Below are positions 24,897 to 35,574 of a DNA stretch of 64,000 nt, piece by piece. The translations under genes and the position numbers were made by a program. Each line of letters begins with the position of its first letter. Position 1 is the first letter of the stretch. The DNA is from Macrotis lagotis. Its lineage: Eukaryota > Chordata > Mammalia > Peramelemorphia > Peramelidae. Under the pieces are notes generated by a model. That model made no database searches. It saw only the letters and a program-made list of their open reading frames with translations, and was not told the DNA's origin. The stretch is taken from contig NC_133666.1 of NCBI RefSeq assembly GCF_037893015.1, forward strand, positions 930,001-994,000, read 5' to 3'.

Positions 24897-26345
24897 TATA
24901 TAATCAAAATGATCCATTTTGCATTTTACAATGCTCTCTATATCCTGTTTGATCCTATATTCTTCCCTTATCCAAAGATATGACAGGTAAACAATTCCAT
25001 ACTCTCCTAATTTGCTCATGATGTCACCTTTTTTACCTTATGTTAGTATGTGGTGTGAGAGGCTGGTTTATACCTAATTTGTGCCATACTGTTTTCTGGT
25101 TTTCCCATCAGTTTTTGGCCCAAAAGCTTGGTATTTTTGTGTTTATCTTTTACTAGATCATTATGATAATTTTACTACAGTGAATTGTGTGAAGCTAATC
25201 TATTGCACTGATCTACCACTATTTTGTAGCCAGAGCAGATTATTTTGTTAATCATTGTTTTACAGTACAGTTTGAAATCTGGTGTGGCTAGACCACCTTC
25301 CTTCATATTATTTTTCATTGATTCCCTTAAAATTTGACCGTTTGTTCTTCCAGATGATTTTTGTCATTATTTTTTCTACCTTGTAGTTTGATTGGTATGA
25401 TACTGAATAAGTAAATTAACTTAGGTATAATTGTCATTTTTATTCTACTGACTTAGCCTACCCATGAGCAAGTAATATTTCTCCTGGTGTTTAGATGTGT
25501 CTTTATTTGTATGAAGAGTGTTTTGTAATCATGGATCTATCTTGGCAGGTGGACTCCCAAATATGAAGATTTTTTTTGAGTTTATTCTTGATATTGTATT
25601 GCTTCCTTTTTGCCTATTCTAACTCCTTCTATTTCTTTTTCTTGCCTTATTACTATAGCAAGGGTTTCCAATATGTTGTTAAATAATAGAACTGTTAATG
25701 AGCATCTTTGCTTCACCCCTGATCTTATTGGGAATGCTTCAAGTCTATCCCCATTAAAGATAATGCTTGGGCTTGCTTTTTTAATATCTTATTTATTTAT
25801 TTTCCCAACTACATGCAACGATAGTTTTCAACGATCATTTTTTGCAAGGTTTTGAGGTCCACATTTTTCTCCCTCCTTCCCTTCCCTCCTCCCTTCCCCT
25901 GACAAAAAAGCAATCTATTATAGGCTCTACATGTATAATAACCATGCTAAACATAAATCCATAATAATCATATTATGAAAGAAGAATCAAATCAAAATGG
26001 GAAAAACATTAGAGAGAAAAAATATAATGCATAAGATAATGTTTAAAAAATTAACATAGTAAACTTGGATCTGCATTTACATTCCATAGCTCCTTCTCTA
26101 GCTATGCTTTGGTCTGCATTCAGACTTCATGGTCCTTTTGGGATGGGTGAGTGGAGGGTATTATATTCCATTTATTTCTTTATGATGGTATTTTCTATCA
26201 CAAGTCTTTTAGAATTGTCTTTGGTTCTTGAGCAATTGATATGATCGAGTCCATCAGAGTCGACCATCACCCTATGTTTCTGTTAGCGTGCACAAAGTTC
26301 TTCTGGTTCTATTCACTTTACTCAGCATCAGTTCATGCAAGTTTT
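24897..26345 (-). mobile_element. L1 fragments, antisense (ORF2 C-terminal part and a 3' end)
   Basis: 24,897-25,775 is antisense ORF2 ('tgttttctggttttccc', 'tggctagaccaccttcctt'). From about 25,780 a second antisense 3' UTR starts (ctccctccttcccttccctc) and runs to the ORF2 end 'tactcagcatcagttcatgc' at 26,320-26,340. At least two insertions are therefore stacked here, both old and broken. Confidence 0.8.
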
Positions 26346-26957
26346 TTTTTCATTATATAAATATTTTATTTGTTTTCCGATGACATACAATGGTAGTTTC
26401 TACAAATCATTTTCTTTTGCAAAGTTTTGACTTTTCCAATTTTTCTCCCTTCTTCCCTTCCCTCCCCCCCACCCCCAACAGAAGGTAATCTGATATGGGC
26501 TTTACATTTGCCTCCATGATAAGCAAAGATTGAAACTGAATGTATTGTGAGAGAAGATTCAGATCCAAAAGGAAGAAAGAAAACATCAGAGATAGCAAAA
26601 TTGCACAATACATTAGACAACTTTTAAAAACTGAAGATAATAAACTTTGGTCTTCATTTAAACTCCACAGTTCCTTGTCTGAATATGGATGTATTCTCCA
26701 TCACAGATATCCCAAAATTGTCCCTGATTATTGCACTGATGGGGTGAGCAAGTCCATCAAGGGTGATTCATTGCTCCATGTTGTTGTTAATGTATACAGT
26801 GTTCTTCTGGTTCTGCTCATCTCATTCCACATCAATTCATACAAGACTTCCAGGCTTTTCTGAAATTCCAACACTTATGATTTCTTATACAACAATAGTG
26901 TTCCATCACACACTTATACCACAATTTGTTTAGTCATTCCCCAAGGAATGGGCATCT

Positions 26958-27111
26958 CCTTTTTTTTTAAGTTTTTGCAAAGTCATGGGGTTAAGTGGCT
27001 TGCCCAAGGCCACACAGCTAGGTAATTATTAAGTGTCTGAGGCAGGATTCGAACTCGGGTACTCCTGACTCCAGGATCGGTGTTCTATCCACTGCGCCAC
27101 CTAGCCACTCC
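26958..27111 (-). mobile_element. Marsupial tRNA-derived SINE, antisense
   Basis: It reads gtttttgcaaagtcatgggg through actgcgccacctagccactc. Confidence 0.92.
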
Positions 27112-27197
27112 CTCCTCAATTTCTAATTTTTTTGCAATTACAAAAATAGTTGCTATAAATATTTTTGAACATTCCCCTCTCTTTTTAATTTGTTTTT

Positions 27198-27270
27198 CTT
27201 TTTTTGCAATGCAACGGGGTTAAGTGGCTTACCCAAGGCCACACAGCTAGGTAATTATTAAGTGTCTGAG
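27198..27270 (-). mobile_element. Partial SINE, antisense
   Basis: Only the 3' half of the SINE remains (aacggggttaagtggcttac to attaagtgtctgag). Confidence 0.8.
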
Positions 27271-27440
27271 TTTGATTTTTAACAGACTTTATAGTGGTGT
27301 ATTGCTGCATCAAAGGATGTAACAGTTTTCTTGCCCTTTGGCGTAGTTCTAGATTGCTCTCCGGAAAGGTTGGATCAGTTCAGAACTGCACCCAGTGTTT
27401 GTATCCCAGTTTTCCCATATCTCCTCCAACATAAAATAAG

Positions 27441-27770
27441 ATTATTTAAACATTCTATTTCCACTTCACTAATGCTTTTGTAAATAATCACCTACTTCAC
27501 TTACATTGTCAGATTTATTGGCATATAATTGGACAAAATGGCTCTTAATAATAACTTTAATTTCATGTCCATTGGTAGTGAATTCACACCTTTCCTTTCT
27601 GATACTAATAATTTGTTCTTCTTTTGTAAATCAAATTCACCAATAGTTTATTTTCTATTTTTTTATAAACCAGTTCCTGGTTTTATTTATTAGTTTAATG
27701 GTTTTCTTACTTTGACTTTTATTAATCTCTACCTTGAATTTTAAGATTTTCAAAATGTTATTTAAGTTAT
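27441..27770 (-). mobile_element. Inverted 5' segment of the following L1
   Basis: Antisense reading gives the ORF2 part just before the reverse transcriptase: 'KKTIKLINKTRNWF' near 27,700, and a TTNGHEIK-like and 'LYANKSDNVSEV'-like segment near 27,500-27,560. The sense L1 begins at 27,785 with HMIISIDAEKAFDK-like sequence. Head-to-head orientation with a gap of roughly 130 codons is the usual outcome of twin priming. Confidence 0.7.
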
Positions 27771-30345
27771 TTAACCTATCAAAAATCATATGATTATATC
27801 AATAGATGCTGAAAAAGCTTTTGACAAAATATAGCCCCTATTCCTACAAAAAAATAGAAAGTGTAGGAATAAATGGAATATTCCTTAGAATAATTAGCAG
27901 TATCTATTTGAAACCATTAACAAGCATTATATTCAATGGGGAAAGGCTAGAAGCATTGCCAATAAGATTGGGGGTGAAACAAGAGTGCCTATTGTCACCA
28001 CTACTATGCAATATCATATTAGAAATGTTAGCTTCAGGGGCAGCTACGTGGCGCAGTGGATAGAGCACTGGCCCTGGAGTCAGGAGTACCTGAGTTCAAA
28101 TCCGGCCTCAGACACTTAATAATTACCTAGCTGTGTGCCCTTGAGCAAGCCACTTAACCCCATTGCCTAGCAAAAACTAAAACAAAAATGTTAGCTTCAG
28201 CAATTAGAGAAAAAAAAGAAATTGAAAGAATTAGAATTGGGAAGGAAGAAACAAAGCTCTCACTCTTTGCAGATGACATGGTGGTATCCCTAGAGAATCC
28301 CAAGAAATCATCCAAAAAACTACTGGAAACAATTAGCAATTTTAGCAAAGTTGCAGGTTATAAAATAAATCCTCATAAATCCTCAAATTTCTATATATGT
28401 CTAGCAAGATATAGCAGGGGGAGCTAGAAAGAGAAATCCCATTCAAAGTAACCTCAGACAATATAAAATACCTGGGAGTCTATTTGCCAAGACAGACTCA
28501 GAAACTTTTTGAAAACAATTATAAAACACTTCTCACACAAATTAAATCAGATTTAAATAACTGGGCAAATATCAACTGCTCATGTATAGGTAGAGCTAAT
28601 ATAATAAAAAATGACAATTCTACCAAAACTAAACTACCTGTTTAGTGCCCTACCAATCAAAATTCCAAAAAATTACTTTAATGAGTTAGAAAAAATTGTA
28701 AATAAATTCATATGGAGAAATAAAAAGTCAAGAATTTCCAGGAACTTAACTGAAAAAAGGGCAAAAGAAGGGGGCTTAGCCCTACCTGATCTAAAATTAA
28801 ATTATAAAGCATCAGTCATCAAAACTGTCTGGTATTGGCTAAGAAATAGAGTGGTGGACCAGTGGAATGGACTAGGTGCAATAACAGGAAGTGATTCTAG
28901 TAACCTGCTGTTTGATAAACCCAAAGAATCCAGCCATTGGGATAAAAACTCCCTCTGATAAAAACTGCTGGGATAATTGGAAGTTAGTATGGAAAAAACT
29001 TAAATTAGACCAAAACCTAACACCCTTTACCAAGATAAGATCCAAATGGATACAGGATTTAGACATAAAAAACAATACTATAAGCAAATTAGAAGTTCAA
29101 GGACTAGTTTACCTGTCAGATCTATGGAAAGGCGAACAGTTTATGACTAAGGAAGAGTTGGAGAACATCACCAAAAACCAACTAGATGATTTTGATTACA
29201 TTAAATTAAAAAGCTTTTGCACAGATAAAACCAGTGTAACCAAGATAAAAGAAATGTAGTAAATTGGTAAACAATCTTTACAACTAATGATTATGACAAA
29301 GGACTCATTTCTAAAATATACAGAGAACTGAATCATATTTTTAAAACAAAAGTTCATTCCTCAATTGACAAATGGTCAAAGGATATGCAAAGGCAATTTA
29401 CAGATGAGGAGAGCAAAGCAATCCATAGCCATATGAAAAAATTGCTCTAAATCATTAATTAGTAGAGAAATGCAAATTAAAGCTTCTCTGAGGTACCACC
29501 TCACACCTCTCAGACTGGCCAATATGACCAGAAAGGATGATGAGTATTGTTGGAAGGGTTGTGGGAAATCTGGGACACTATTACATTGTTGGTGGAGCTG
29601 TGAACTCATCCAAACTTTCTGGAGAGAAACTTGGAACTACGCCCAAAGGGCAGCAAAAGTGAGCGTACCCTGTGACCCAGCAATACCCCTGCTGTGTCTA
29701 TACCCTGAAGAGATGATAAAAAATGGTAAAAACATTACTTGTACAAAAATATTTATAGCAGCCCTGTTTGTGGTGGCAAAGAATTGGAAATCAAGTAAAT
29801 CTCCTTCAATTGGGGAATGGCTTAGCAATCTGTGGTATATGTATGTCATGGAACACTATTGTTCTATTAGAAACCAGGAGGGAGGGGAATTCAGGGAAGC
29901 CTGGAGGGATTTGCATGAACTGATGCTGAGTGAGATGAGCAGAACCAGAAAAACACTGTACACCCTAACAGCAACATGGGGGTGATGTTCAACCTTGAAG
30001 GACTTGCTCATTCCATCAGTACAATTGGGAACGATTTTGAGCTGTCTTCAAAGGAGAGTGCCATCTGTATCCCGATAAAGAGCCGTGGAGTTTGAACAAA
30101 GTTCAAGGACTATTCCCTATAATTTAGGGGGGAGGACAGATATCTTATTGTCTGATCTTGTTATCTCTTAGACTTTTTGTTTCTTCCTTAAGGATATGAT
30201 TTCTCGCTCATCACACCCAATTTGGATCAATGTACAACATGGAAAGAAAGTAAAGACTGACAGATTGCTTTCAGTGGGGGGGGGGGGGAATTGTAAAACT
30301 CAAATAATATCTTTAATATAAATAAATAAATAAATAAAAAGAATA
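27771..30345 (+). mobile_element. L1 LINE, sense, 3' half of ORF2 plus 3' UTR
   Basis: This is the best-preserved LINE in the window. The reverse-transcriptase domain starts near 27,785 and keeps the FADD active-site motif at about 28,260-28,285. The later parts include 'KLNYLFSALPIKIPKNYF' (28,620-28,690), then 28,891-29,259 and a 171-codon C-terminal frame (29,470-29,985) ending 'LHELMLSEMSRTRK'. A 3' UTR with a G run (30,276-30,288) and an (AAAT)n tail ends at 30,345. Stop codons and a SINE at 28,037 break it, so it is inactive, but it is younger than the surrounding L1 pieces. Confidence 0.9.
28037..28186 (+). mobile_element. Marsupial tRNA-derived SINE inside the L1
   Basis: The full copy is flanked by a target-site duplication aatgttagcttcag (at 28,024 and 28,187). 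It splits the L1 reverse transcriptase just before the FADD motif. Confidence 0.95.
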
Positions 30346-30609
30346 AAGGACAACCAAAACCAAAACCCCACCAAAAAAATTAAAAAGAAAATAAAATAAA
30401 AATAATTTGAATAGGTAGTTGAAAACTGTTGAAAACTGTTCTTATCTTTTGATCACCCATCCATTGGGGAATGGCTCCCATTTTTTATAAAACCGACTCA
30501 GTTCTCTATGTTAGAGACATGAGGTCTTTATCAGAGAAATTTGTTTCAATATTTTTCCCAATTATTATTGCTAACTGTATTCCCCTGGATCTTATTCCCT
30601 CAACCCATT

Positions 30610-30611
<2 letters not shown>

Positions 30612-30666
<55 letters not shown>
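30612..30666. repeat. (TC)n microsatellite
   Basis: It is an uninterrupted TC tract of about 27 units. Confidence 0.97.
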
Positions 30667-30668
<2 letters not shown>

Positions 30669-33080
30669 TTCAGCCTGACCCTCCTCGGGCTGAAAAAAAA
30701 AAGCATTTTGCACCTGACTACCACCTCTCATAAACTTTCCTCCCTTCTGTCACCTCTTCCCCTTTCTCTCATACCTTTTCCCTCCTATTTTCCTCTAGAG
30801 TAAGATAGATTTCTATATTCAAATGAGTATGTATGTTATTCTCTCTCTGAGCCAATTTCGATGAAAGTTAGGCTCACTCACTTCCTCTGTCTTCCGCTCC
30901 ACTGCAAAAGGTTTTTCTTTACTCTTTTATGTAAAATAACCTACTGCATTCTACCTCCCCTTTCCATTTCTCCCAATACATTCCTTTCTCACTCATTAAC
31001 TCCATATTTTTAATATATTCTACCTTCAAATTCAACTCTCACCTGTGCCTTGGCTATATATGCTCCTTCTAACTGCCATAATAAATGAGAAAGTTAATTT
31101 GAGTTATCAGCAGCATCTTCCCATGCAAGAAAATAAGCTGCTCAAATTGAGTGCCTAATGATTAGCCTTTACTGTTTTATGTTTTTGTTTCTCTTGAGAC
31201 TCATTTTCTAAGAACAAATCCTCTGTTCAGCTCTGGTCTTTTCATCAGGAAAGTTTGAAAGTCCCCTATTTCATTGAAGGTCAATCTTTCCCCACCTCCA
31301 AAAGAATATGTACAAGTTTGCTGGGTAGTTGATTCTTGGTTGTAATTCAAGCTCTTTTGCCTTCCAGAATATCATATTCCAAGTCCTACAATCCCTTAAT
31401 GTTGAAGTTCCTAAATCTTGTGTTATTCTGACTGTGGTTCCAGGATTGTTTCTTTCTAACTGCTTGCAATATTTTCTTCTTGATTTGTGAGCTCTGAAAT
31501 TTAGCTATAACATTCCTGACAGTTTTCTTTTGGGGATCTCTTTCAGGAGGTGAGATTGTTTTAATTTCTATTTTACCCTCTCCTAAAATCTCAGAACAGT
31601 TTTTCTTGATCATTTCTTGAAAAATGATGTCTAGACTTTTGTGGGGGAGGAATGGCTTTCAGGTAGTACAACAAGTTTTAAATTATCTCTCCTCTAGTTT
31701 TTTTTCATTCTTTTGATTTTGTTTTATTGCTTCTTGATTTCTCACAAAGTCATCAATTTCCCTTTGTTCCATTGTATATTTTAAGGAATTATTTGTTTAA
31801 GTGAGATTTTTTTAATCTCCTTTTCTATTTCCATTTCATGCTTTTTTAAGATGTTCTCTTCATTGGTTTTTTTGGACCTCTTCTACCATTTGGTCAAGTC
31901 TGGTTTTTAAGATGCCATTTTCTCATTATTTTTTATATCTCCTTCACCAAAGCTGCTAACTCAGTTTTTATGATTTTACAACATCACTCTCATTTTTCTT
32001 TCTAATTTTTCCTGTACCTCTCTTACTTGATTTTCAAAATGCTTTTTGAGTTCTTCCATGATTTGAGACCAATTCTTGTTTTCTTGGATACATTATTAGA
32101 TGTAGAAGCTTTGCCTTTCTTATCTTCTACTGAGTGTGTATTTTGATCTTCCTGATGACCACAGTAATTGTCTATGATCAGATTATTTTTCTTCTGTTGT
32201 TTACTCAGTTCCCTAGCCTATGACTTGATTTTATCTCTTTTTTAAGGTGGGGCTCTCCTTCCAGGATGGAGGGTGCACTGTCCCAAGCTTTTTGGGATTT
32301 CTGCAGTTGTTTTCAGAGATACCTCCAGAGACCTGCAAGTTTTCAATTCTTCCAAAGTTTTATGATCTAAGGAGAGATTATGGCTACTCTCCTGGCCTAT
32401 GCTCTGCTCTGTGAATGACCACAAGCACTCCTTTCTGCCCTGGAACTATGAAGGGAACTATGCTCCCCTGGGGCAGTAGACGCTGTGTGCTTCTGTTCCT
32501 TTTCCTAGGACTGGGACCCAAGACTGTGGCCAAGATCAGAGTATGGGCAAAGCAACAGAGCACTGCCTCAGTGATAACAAAGAGAACACTGTAATCTCCT
32601 TCAGATTTCCTTACTATCCATGGGCTGAGAGTTCTGGAAGCAGCGGCCTCTGCTGATTCAGTGACTCCCAAAGCCTGCTCTTGGTCTGCTGGGTCTAGTC
32701 TGTGCTTCTGAGGCCTGCACTGGACTGTGCTCTCCTCTCATTCTGGTAGGGCAGATTTTTATTGCTGACCTTCCAAATTGTCCTTGGCAATCTCTGGGCT
32801 GAGAGGTCTGGAAACAGCCACTGCTGCCACTGACCCAGGTACCCTGCTGTCTCTTCCTTAATTACTAAGACTGGTTTGCTCCCGCACGGCCCACATTGCA
32901 CTGCACTCCTCTCTCACCCTGGTGCAGCAGAGCCTTTCTGCCCAAACATCCAAGTTATCTTGGGTAGGAAAATTTTTTCTTTCAGTCTTTTTCTGGATTC
33001 TATCACTCTAGAATGTTTTCATTATTTAATGGTATTTGGAGTGTTTGGGGAAGAGCTTGGGCAAGTTCCTGCCTTTACAC

Positions 33081-33089
33081 CACCATATT
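33081..33089 (-). promoter_or_regulatory. YY1-like site at an L1 5' end
   Basis: On the minus strand it reads AATATGGTG, which fits AANATGGNG, about 20 bp inside the apparent L1 5' end. Human L1 has a YY1 site at a similar place that sets the transcription start; the function here is inferred. Confidence 0.45.
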
Positions 33090-33119
33090 GGCTCCCCCTC
33101 CCCTAAAATCTTTTTTGTT

Positions 33120-33277
33120 TGGATTTTTTTTTTTTGGTTTTTGCAAGACAATGGGATTAGCTGACTTGCCCAAGGTCACACAGCTAGGTAATTATTAAGT
33201 ATCTGAGATTGGATTTGAACTCAGACCCCTCTGACTCTAGGGCTGATGCTCTATCCACTGGGTCACCTTGCTGCCCC
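33120..33277 (-). mobile_element. Marsupial tRNA-derived SINE, antisense
   Basis: It reads ggtttttgcaagacaatggg through gggtcaccttgctgcccc. It lies between two antisense L1 5' ends. Confidence 0.92.
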
Positions 33278-33985
33278 TACTAAAATCTTTTTAAAGTCTT
33301 CCTAGAGATCTTTTTGGTCTTGACACCATTTCATTTTCCCCTTTGAGGCTTCACATATAGGCATTTTGCAATCTCCTGAGTTGGTGTTTTGATCCTCTCT
33401 GTCACCATAGTAGCTTTCTATGGTCAGGGCTCTTTTTCTGTTTTTGATGAGCTCTGCTCCTTGGTCACAGGAGACACTATTCCAAGTTTCTTGTCCTGGG
33501 GGCCAGGATTCTGGTTACTGACTTTCTGTACTGGAACCTTAGGTGCTGGTGGCTTGTCCACCTCCCTGGGGTTGCCCAGCCTAGTCACACCTGTTGTGCC
33601 AGAGTTTAAGGTTTTACAATTTGCCTTCTGTGCTGGGCCTGGAGCTTGCGGTTGGTCTTCTGAGTCATTGGTCTGCTGAGCCCAAACCTAGGTGCTTCTC
33701 TTGCTGATCTATGCTGTGGCTAAATCTCCCACTGGTTTGCCCATGCCCTGTCTATGATGAACTGTATTCCCCCTTTACCCAAGAGAGGTAGACCTTTCCT
33801 GAAGTCCTTCTAAGTTATCTATCTTATCTATCTATCTTAAGATATATGGAAAATTGTTTCATTCCATCTTTCTGTGGGTTCTATCACTTTAGAATTCATT
33901 TAGAGACTTTACTTAACATTGTTTCTGAGGGAAACTGAGGAGAACTGACTTCTCTCCACCATATTGATCTTCCTTCGCTCCCCAT
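33278..33985 (-). mobile_element. Second L1 5' UTR, antisense
   Basis: It resembles the 5' UTR at 32,100-33,108 ('catagtagctttctatggtc' against 'cacagtaattgtctatgatc'). It ends near 33,985 with its own AATATGGTGG on the minus strand. No ORF1 accompanies it, so only the promoter end is present. Confidence 0.65.
33957..33965 (-). promoter_or_regulatory. YY1-like site at the second L1 5' end
   Basis: The same AATATGGTG as at 33,081-33,089, again about 20 bp from the 5' edge. Preservation in two diverged copies suggests it was once constrained. Confidence 0.45.
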
Positions 33986-33989
33986 GTAG

Positions 33990-34805
33990 TCTGATGGTTT
34001 TCCTGAATTTCTTCAACTTAACTCTGAATTTCCCAATAAGAAGGTCATGATCTGAGTCACTAGCAGCTCCAGGTCTTATTTGAACTGATTGTATAGAGCT
34101 TCTTCACTTTTGGTTGCAAAGCATATAATCAATCTGATTTTGATATTGACCATTTATCCATGTATAAAGTTGACGTTTGAATTTTTTTTAAAAGTATTTG
34201 TTATGACCAGCAAGTTATTATGAAAAAACTCTAATTAGTCTCTGCTTAATTTTGTATTCCAAGGTCAAATTATTTTTTAACTTCCTACTTAAACATTTCA
34301 GTCTCCTCAGATGAATATGACATCTTTTGGGGGGGTTATTTCTAGAAGATGCTACAGATCTTCATAGGCTTGATTGACTGTGACCTCTTCATCACCAATG
34401 GTTAGAGCATAGACTTGTTTTATTGTGATGTTAAATGGTTTGCCTTGGATTCGAAGAGTTATCATTCTGTCACTTTTGAGATCATACCCCAGTACTGCTT
34501 TTCTTGCCCTTTTATTGACTTTGAAGGTCACTCCATTTCTTCTGCAAGATTCTTGCCCACATCCATTCCCATCCATTTAACTTCATTGATACCTAAGATG
34601 TTGATGTTTAATCTTTCCATCTCCTGTTTGACCACATTCAGCTTATCTTGATTCATAGAGCTTATATTCTAGGATCCTATACAATGTTAATCTCTAAGCA
34701 TTAGACTTTCCTTTCATTACCAGATGCATCTGCTGCTAGCTTCCTTTCAACTTTGACCCAGTTGCTTCATTAATCCTGGAGCTACTTATAGTTGTCCTCC
34801 TGTTT
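33990..34805 (-). mobile_element. RTE/BovB-type LINE fragment, antisense
   Basis: The minus-strand frame 34,352-34,576 encodes GKPFNITIKQVYALT, with CGQESCRRNGVTFKVNKRAR before it. This is the N-terminal endonuclease region of RTE/BovB proteins, in which the near-identical phrase GKPFNITVIQVYAPT occurs. The flanks (33,995-34,150, 'catgatctgagtcactagca') are also BovB-like. It is truncated at the 3' end, and its frame is broken outside the central segment. RTE elements are the likely source of the tails on the long SINEs here. Confidence 0.88.
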
Positions 34806-34814
34806 CCTGGTGAT

Positions 34815-35320
34815 AGAAAATATGTCATTCTGCAACTGATAAATAGTCAAAGAATAAGAACAGTTTTCAGAAGAAATTCAAGTTATCTATAGTTATATGA
34901 AAAAATATTCTAAATCACTATTGATTAAATATAGATTAAAACAACACTGAGATACCACCTTTGCATCTATCAGAATGACTAATATGACAGAAAAGGAAAA
35001 TAATAAATGTTGGAGGGAATGTAGAAAAATTGGAATACTGTCAGTGGAGTTGTGGATTAATCCACATTGGAGAACAATTTGAAACTAAGACCATAGAGTT
35101 CTAAAACTGTGCATATCCTTTGACCCAGCAATACCACTAGTAGGTCTGTATCCCAAAGAGATCAAAGGAAAAGGAAAACAACTTATACGTACAAAAATAT
35201 TTATATGAACTCTTTTTCATGGTGGCAAAGAATTGAAAATTGAGAGTGTATCCATCAATTAGGAAGTGACTGAACAAGTTGTGATATATGATTGTGATGA
35301 AATACTAATGTGCCTTTAAA
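34815..35320 (+). mobile_element. L1 ORF2 C-terminal fragment, sense
   Basis: 'gcaactgataaatagtcaaa', 'acctttgcatctatcagaat' and 'tttgacccagcaataccact' give the standard L1 3' ORF2 order. It is short and old. Confidence 0.85.
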
Positions 35321-35380
35321 AATCGTTATGTCTTTTGGAGCAAAAATCAATATAAGACCTGGTCTTATTTTTTGGGAAAC
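35313..35380. mobile_element. Terminal fragment of a DNA transposon (pogo/Tigger-like?)
   Basis: 'gagcaaaaatcaatataaga' followed by 'cctggtcttattttttggga' and aaacac looks like the terminal inverted repeat of a family widespread in vertebrates (ends of the type cagtgtttccc). Family assignment is from memory and uncertain. Confidence 0.4.
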
Positions 35381-35396
35381 ACTGATCTGGCATTCT

Positions 35397-35558
35397 TTTT
35401 TTTATTTAGTTTTTGCAAGGTAATAGGGTTAAGTGGCTTGCCGAAGGCCACACAGCTAGGTAATTATTAAATTATTAAGTGTCTGAGGTCATATTTGAAC
35501 TCAGGTCCTCCTGCCTCCAGGGCTGATGCTCTATCCACTGCGCCACCTAGCCGCTCCC
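35397..35558 (-). mobile_element. Marsupial tRNA-derived SINE, antisense, with TSD
   Basis: A full copy is flanked by atctggcattctt on both sides (35,384 and 35,561). Confidence 0.95.
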
Positions 35559-35574
35559 TAATCTGGCATTCTTC

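Larger units (their letters stand above)
26346..27440 (-). mobile_element. L1 3' end, antisense, interrupted by SINEs
   Basis: It starts with an antisense 3' UTR (ttctcccttcttcccttccc) and continues into ORF2 C-terminal sequence ('ctccggaaaggttggatcag' near 27,360). SINEs at 26,958 and 27,198 interrupt it. The next antisense ORF2 sequence appears at about 30,425, so this and 30,420-33,108 may be one element split by the sense L1 between them. Confidence 0.75.
30420..33108 (-). mobile_element. L1, antisense, ORF2 fragment, ORF1 C-terminus and 5' UTR
   Basis: 30,425-30,560 is antisense ORF2. On the minus strand, 31,386-31,613 encodes 'ERDPQKKTVRNVIAKFQ', which resembles the L1 ORF1p C-terminal domain. 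From about 32,100 to 33,108 the sequence is 5' UTR and ends at gggggagccaatatggtgg on the minus strand. Most of ORF2 is missing, so the element is internally deleted. A (TC)n tract and an unassigned pyrimidine-rich stretch (30,600-31,200) lie inside it. Confidence 0.7.

Noticed and set aside
29470-29985. 171-codon frame as a host gene
   Set aside because: It is the L1 ORF2 C-terminal region.
30276-30288. G run as a quadruplex or regulatory element
   Set aside because: A single G tract in the L1 3' UTR; there are not four tracts.
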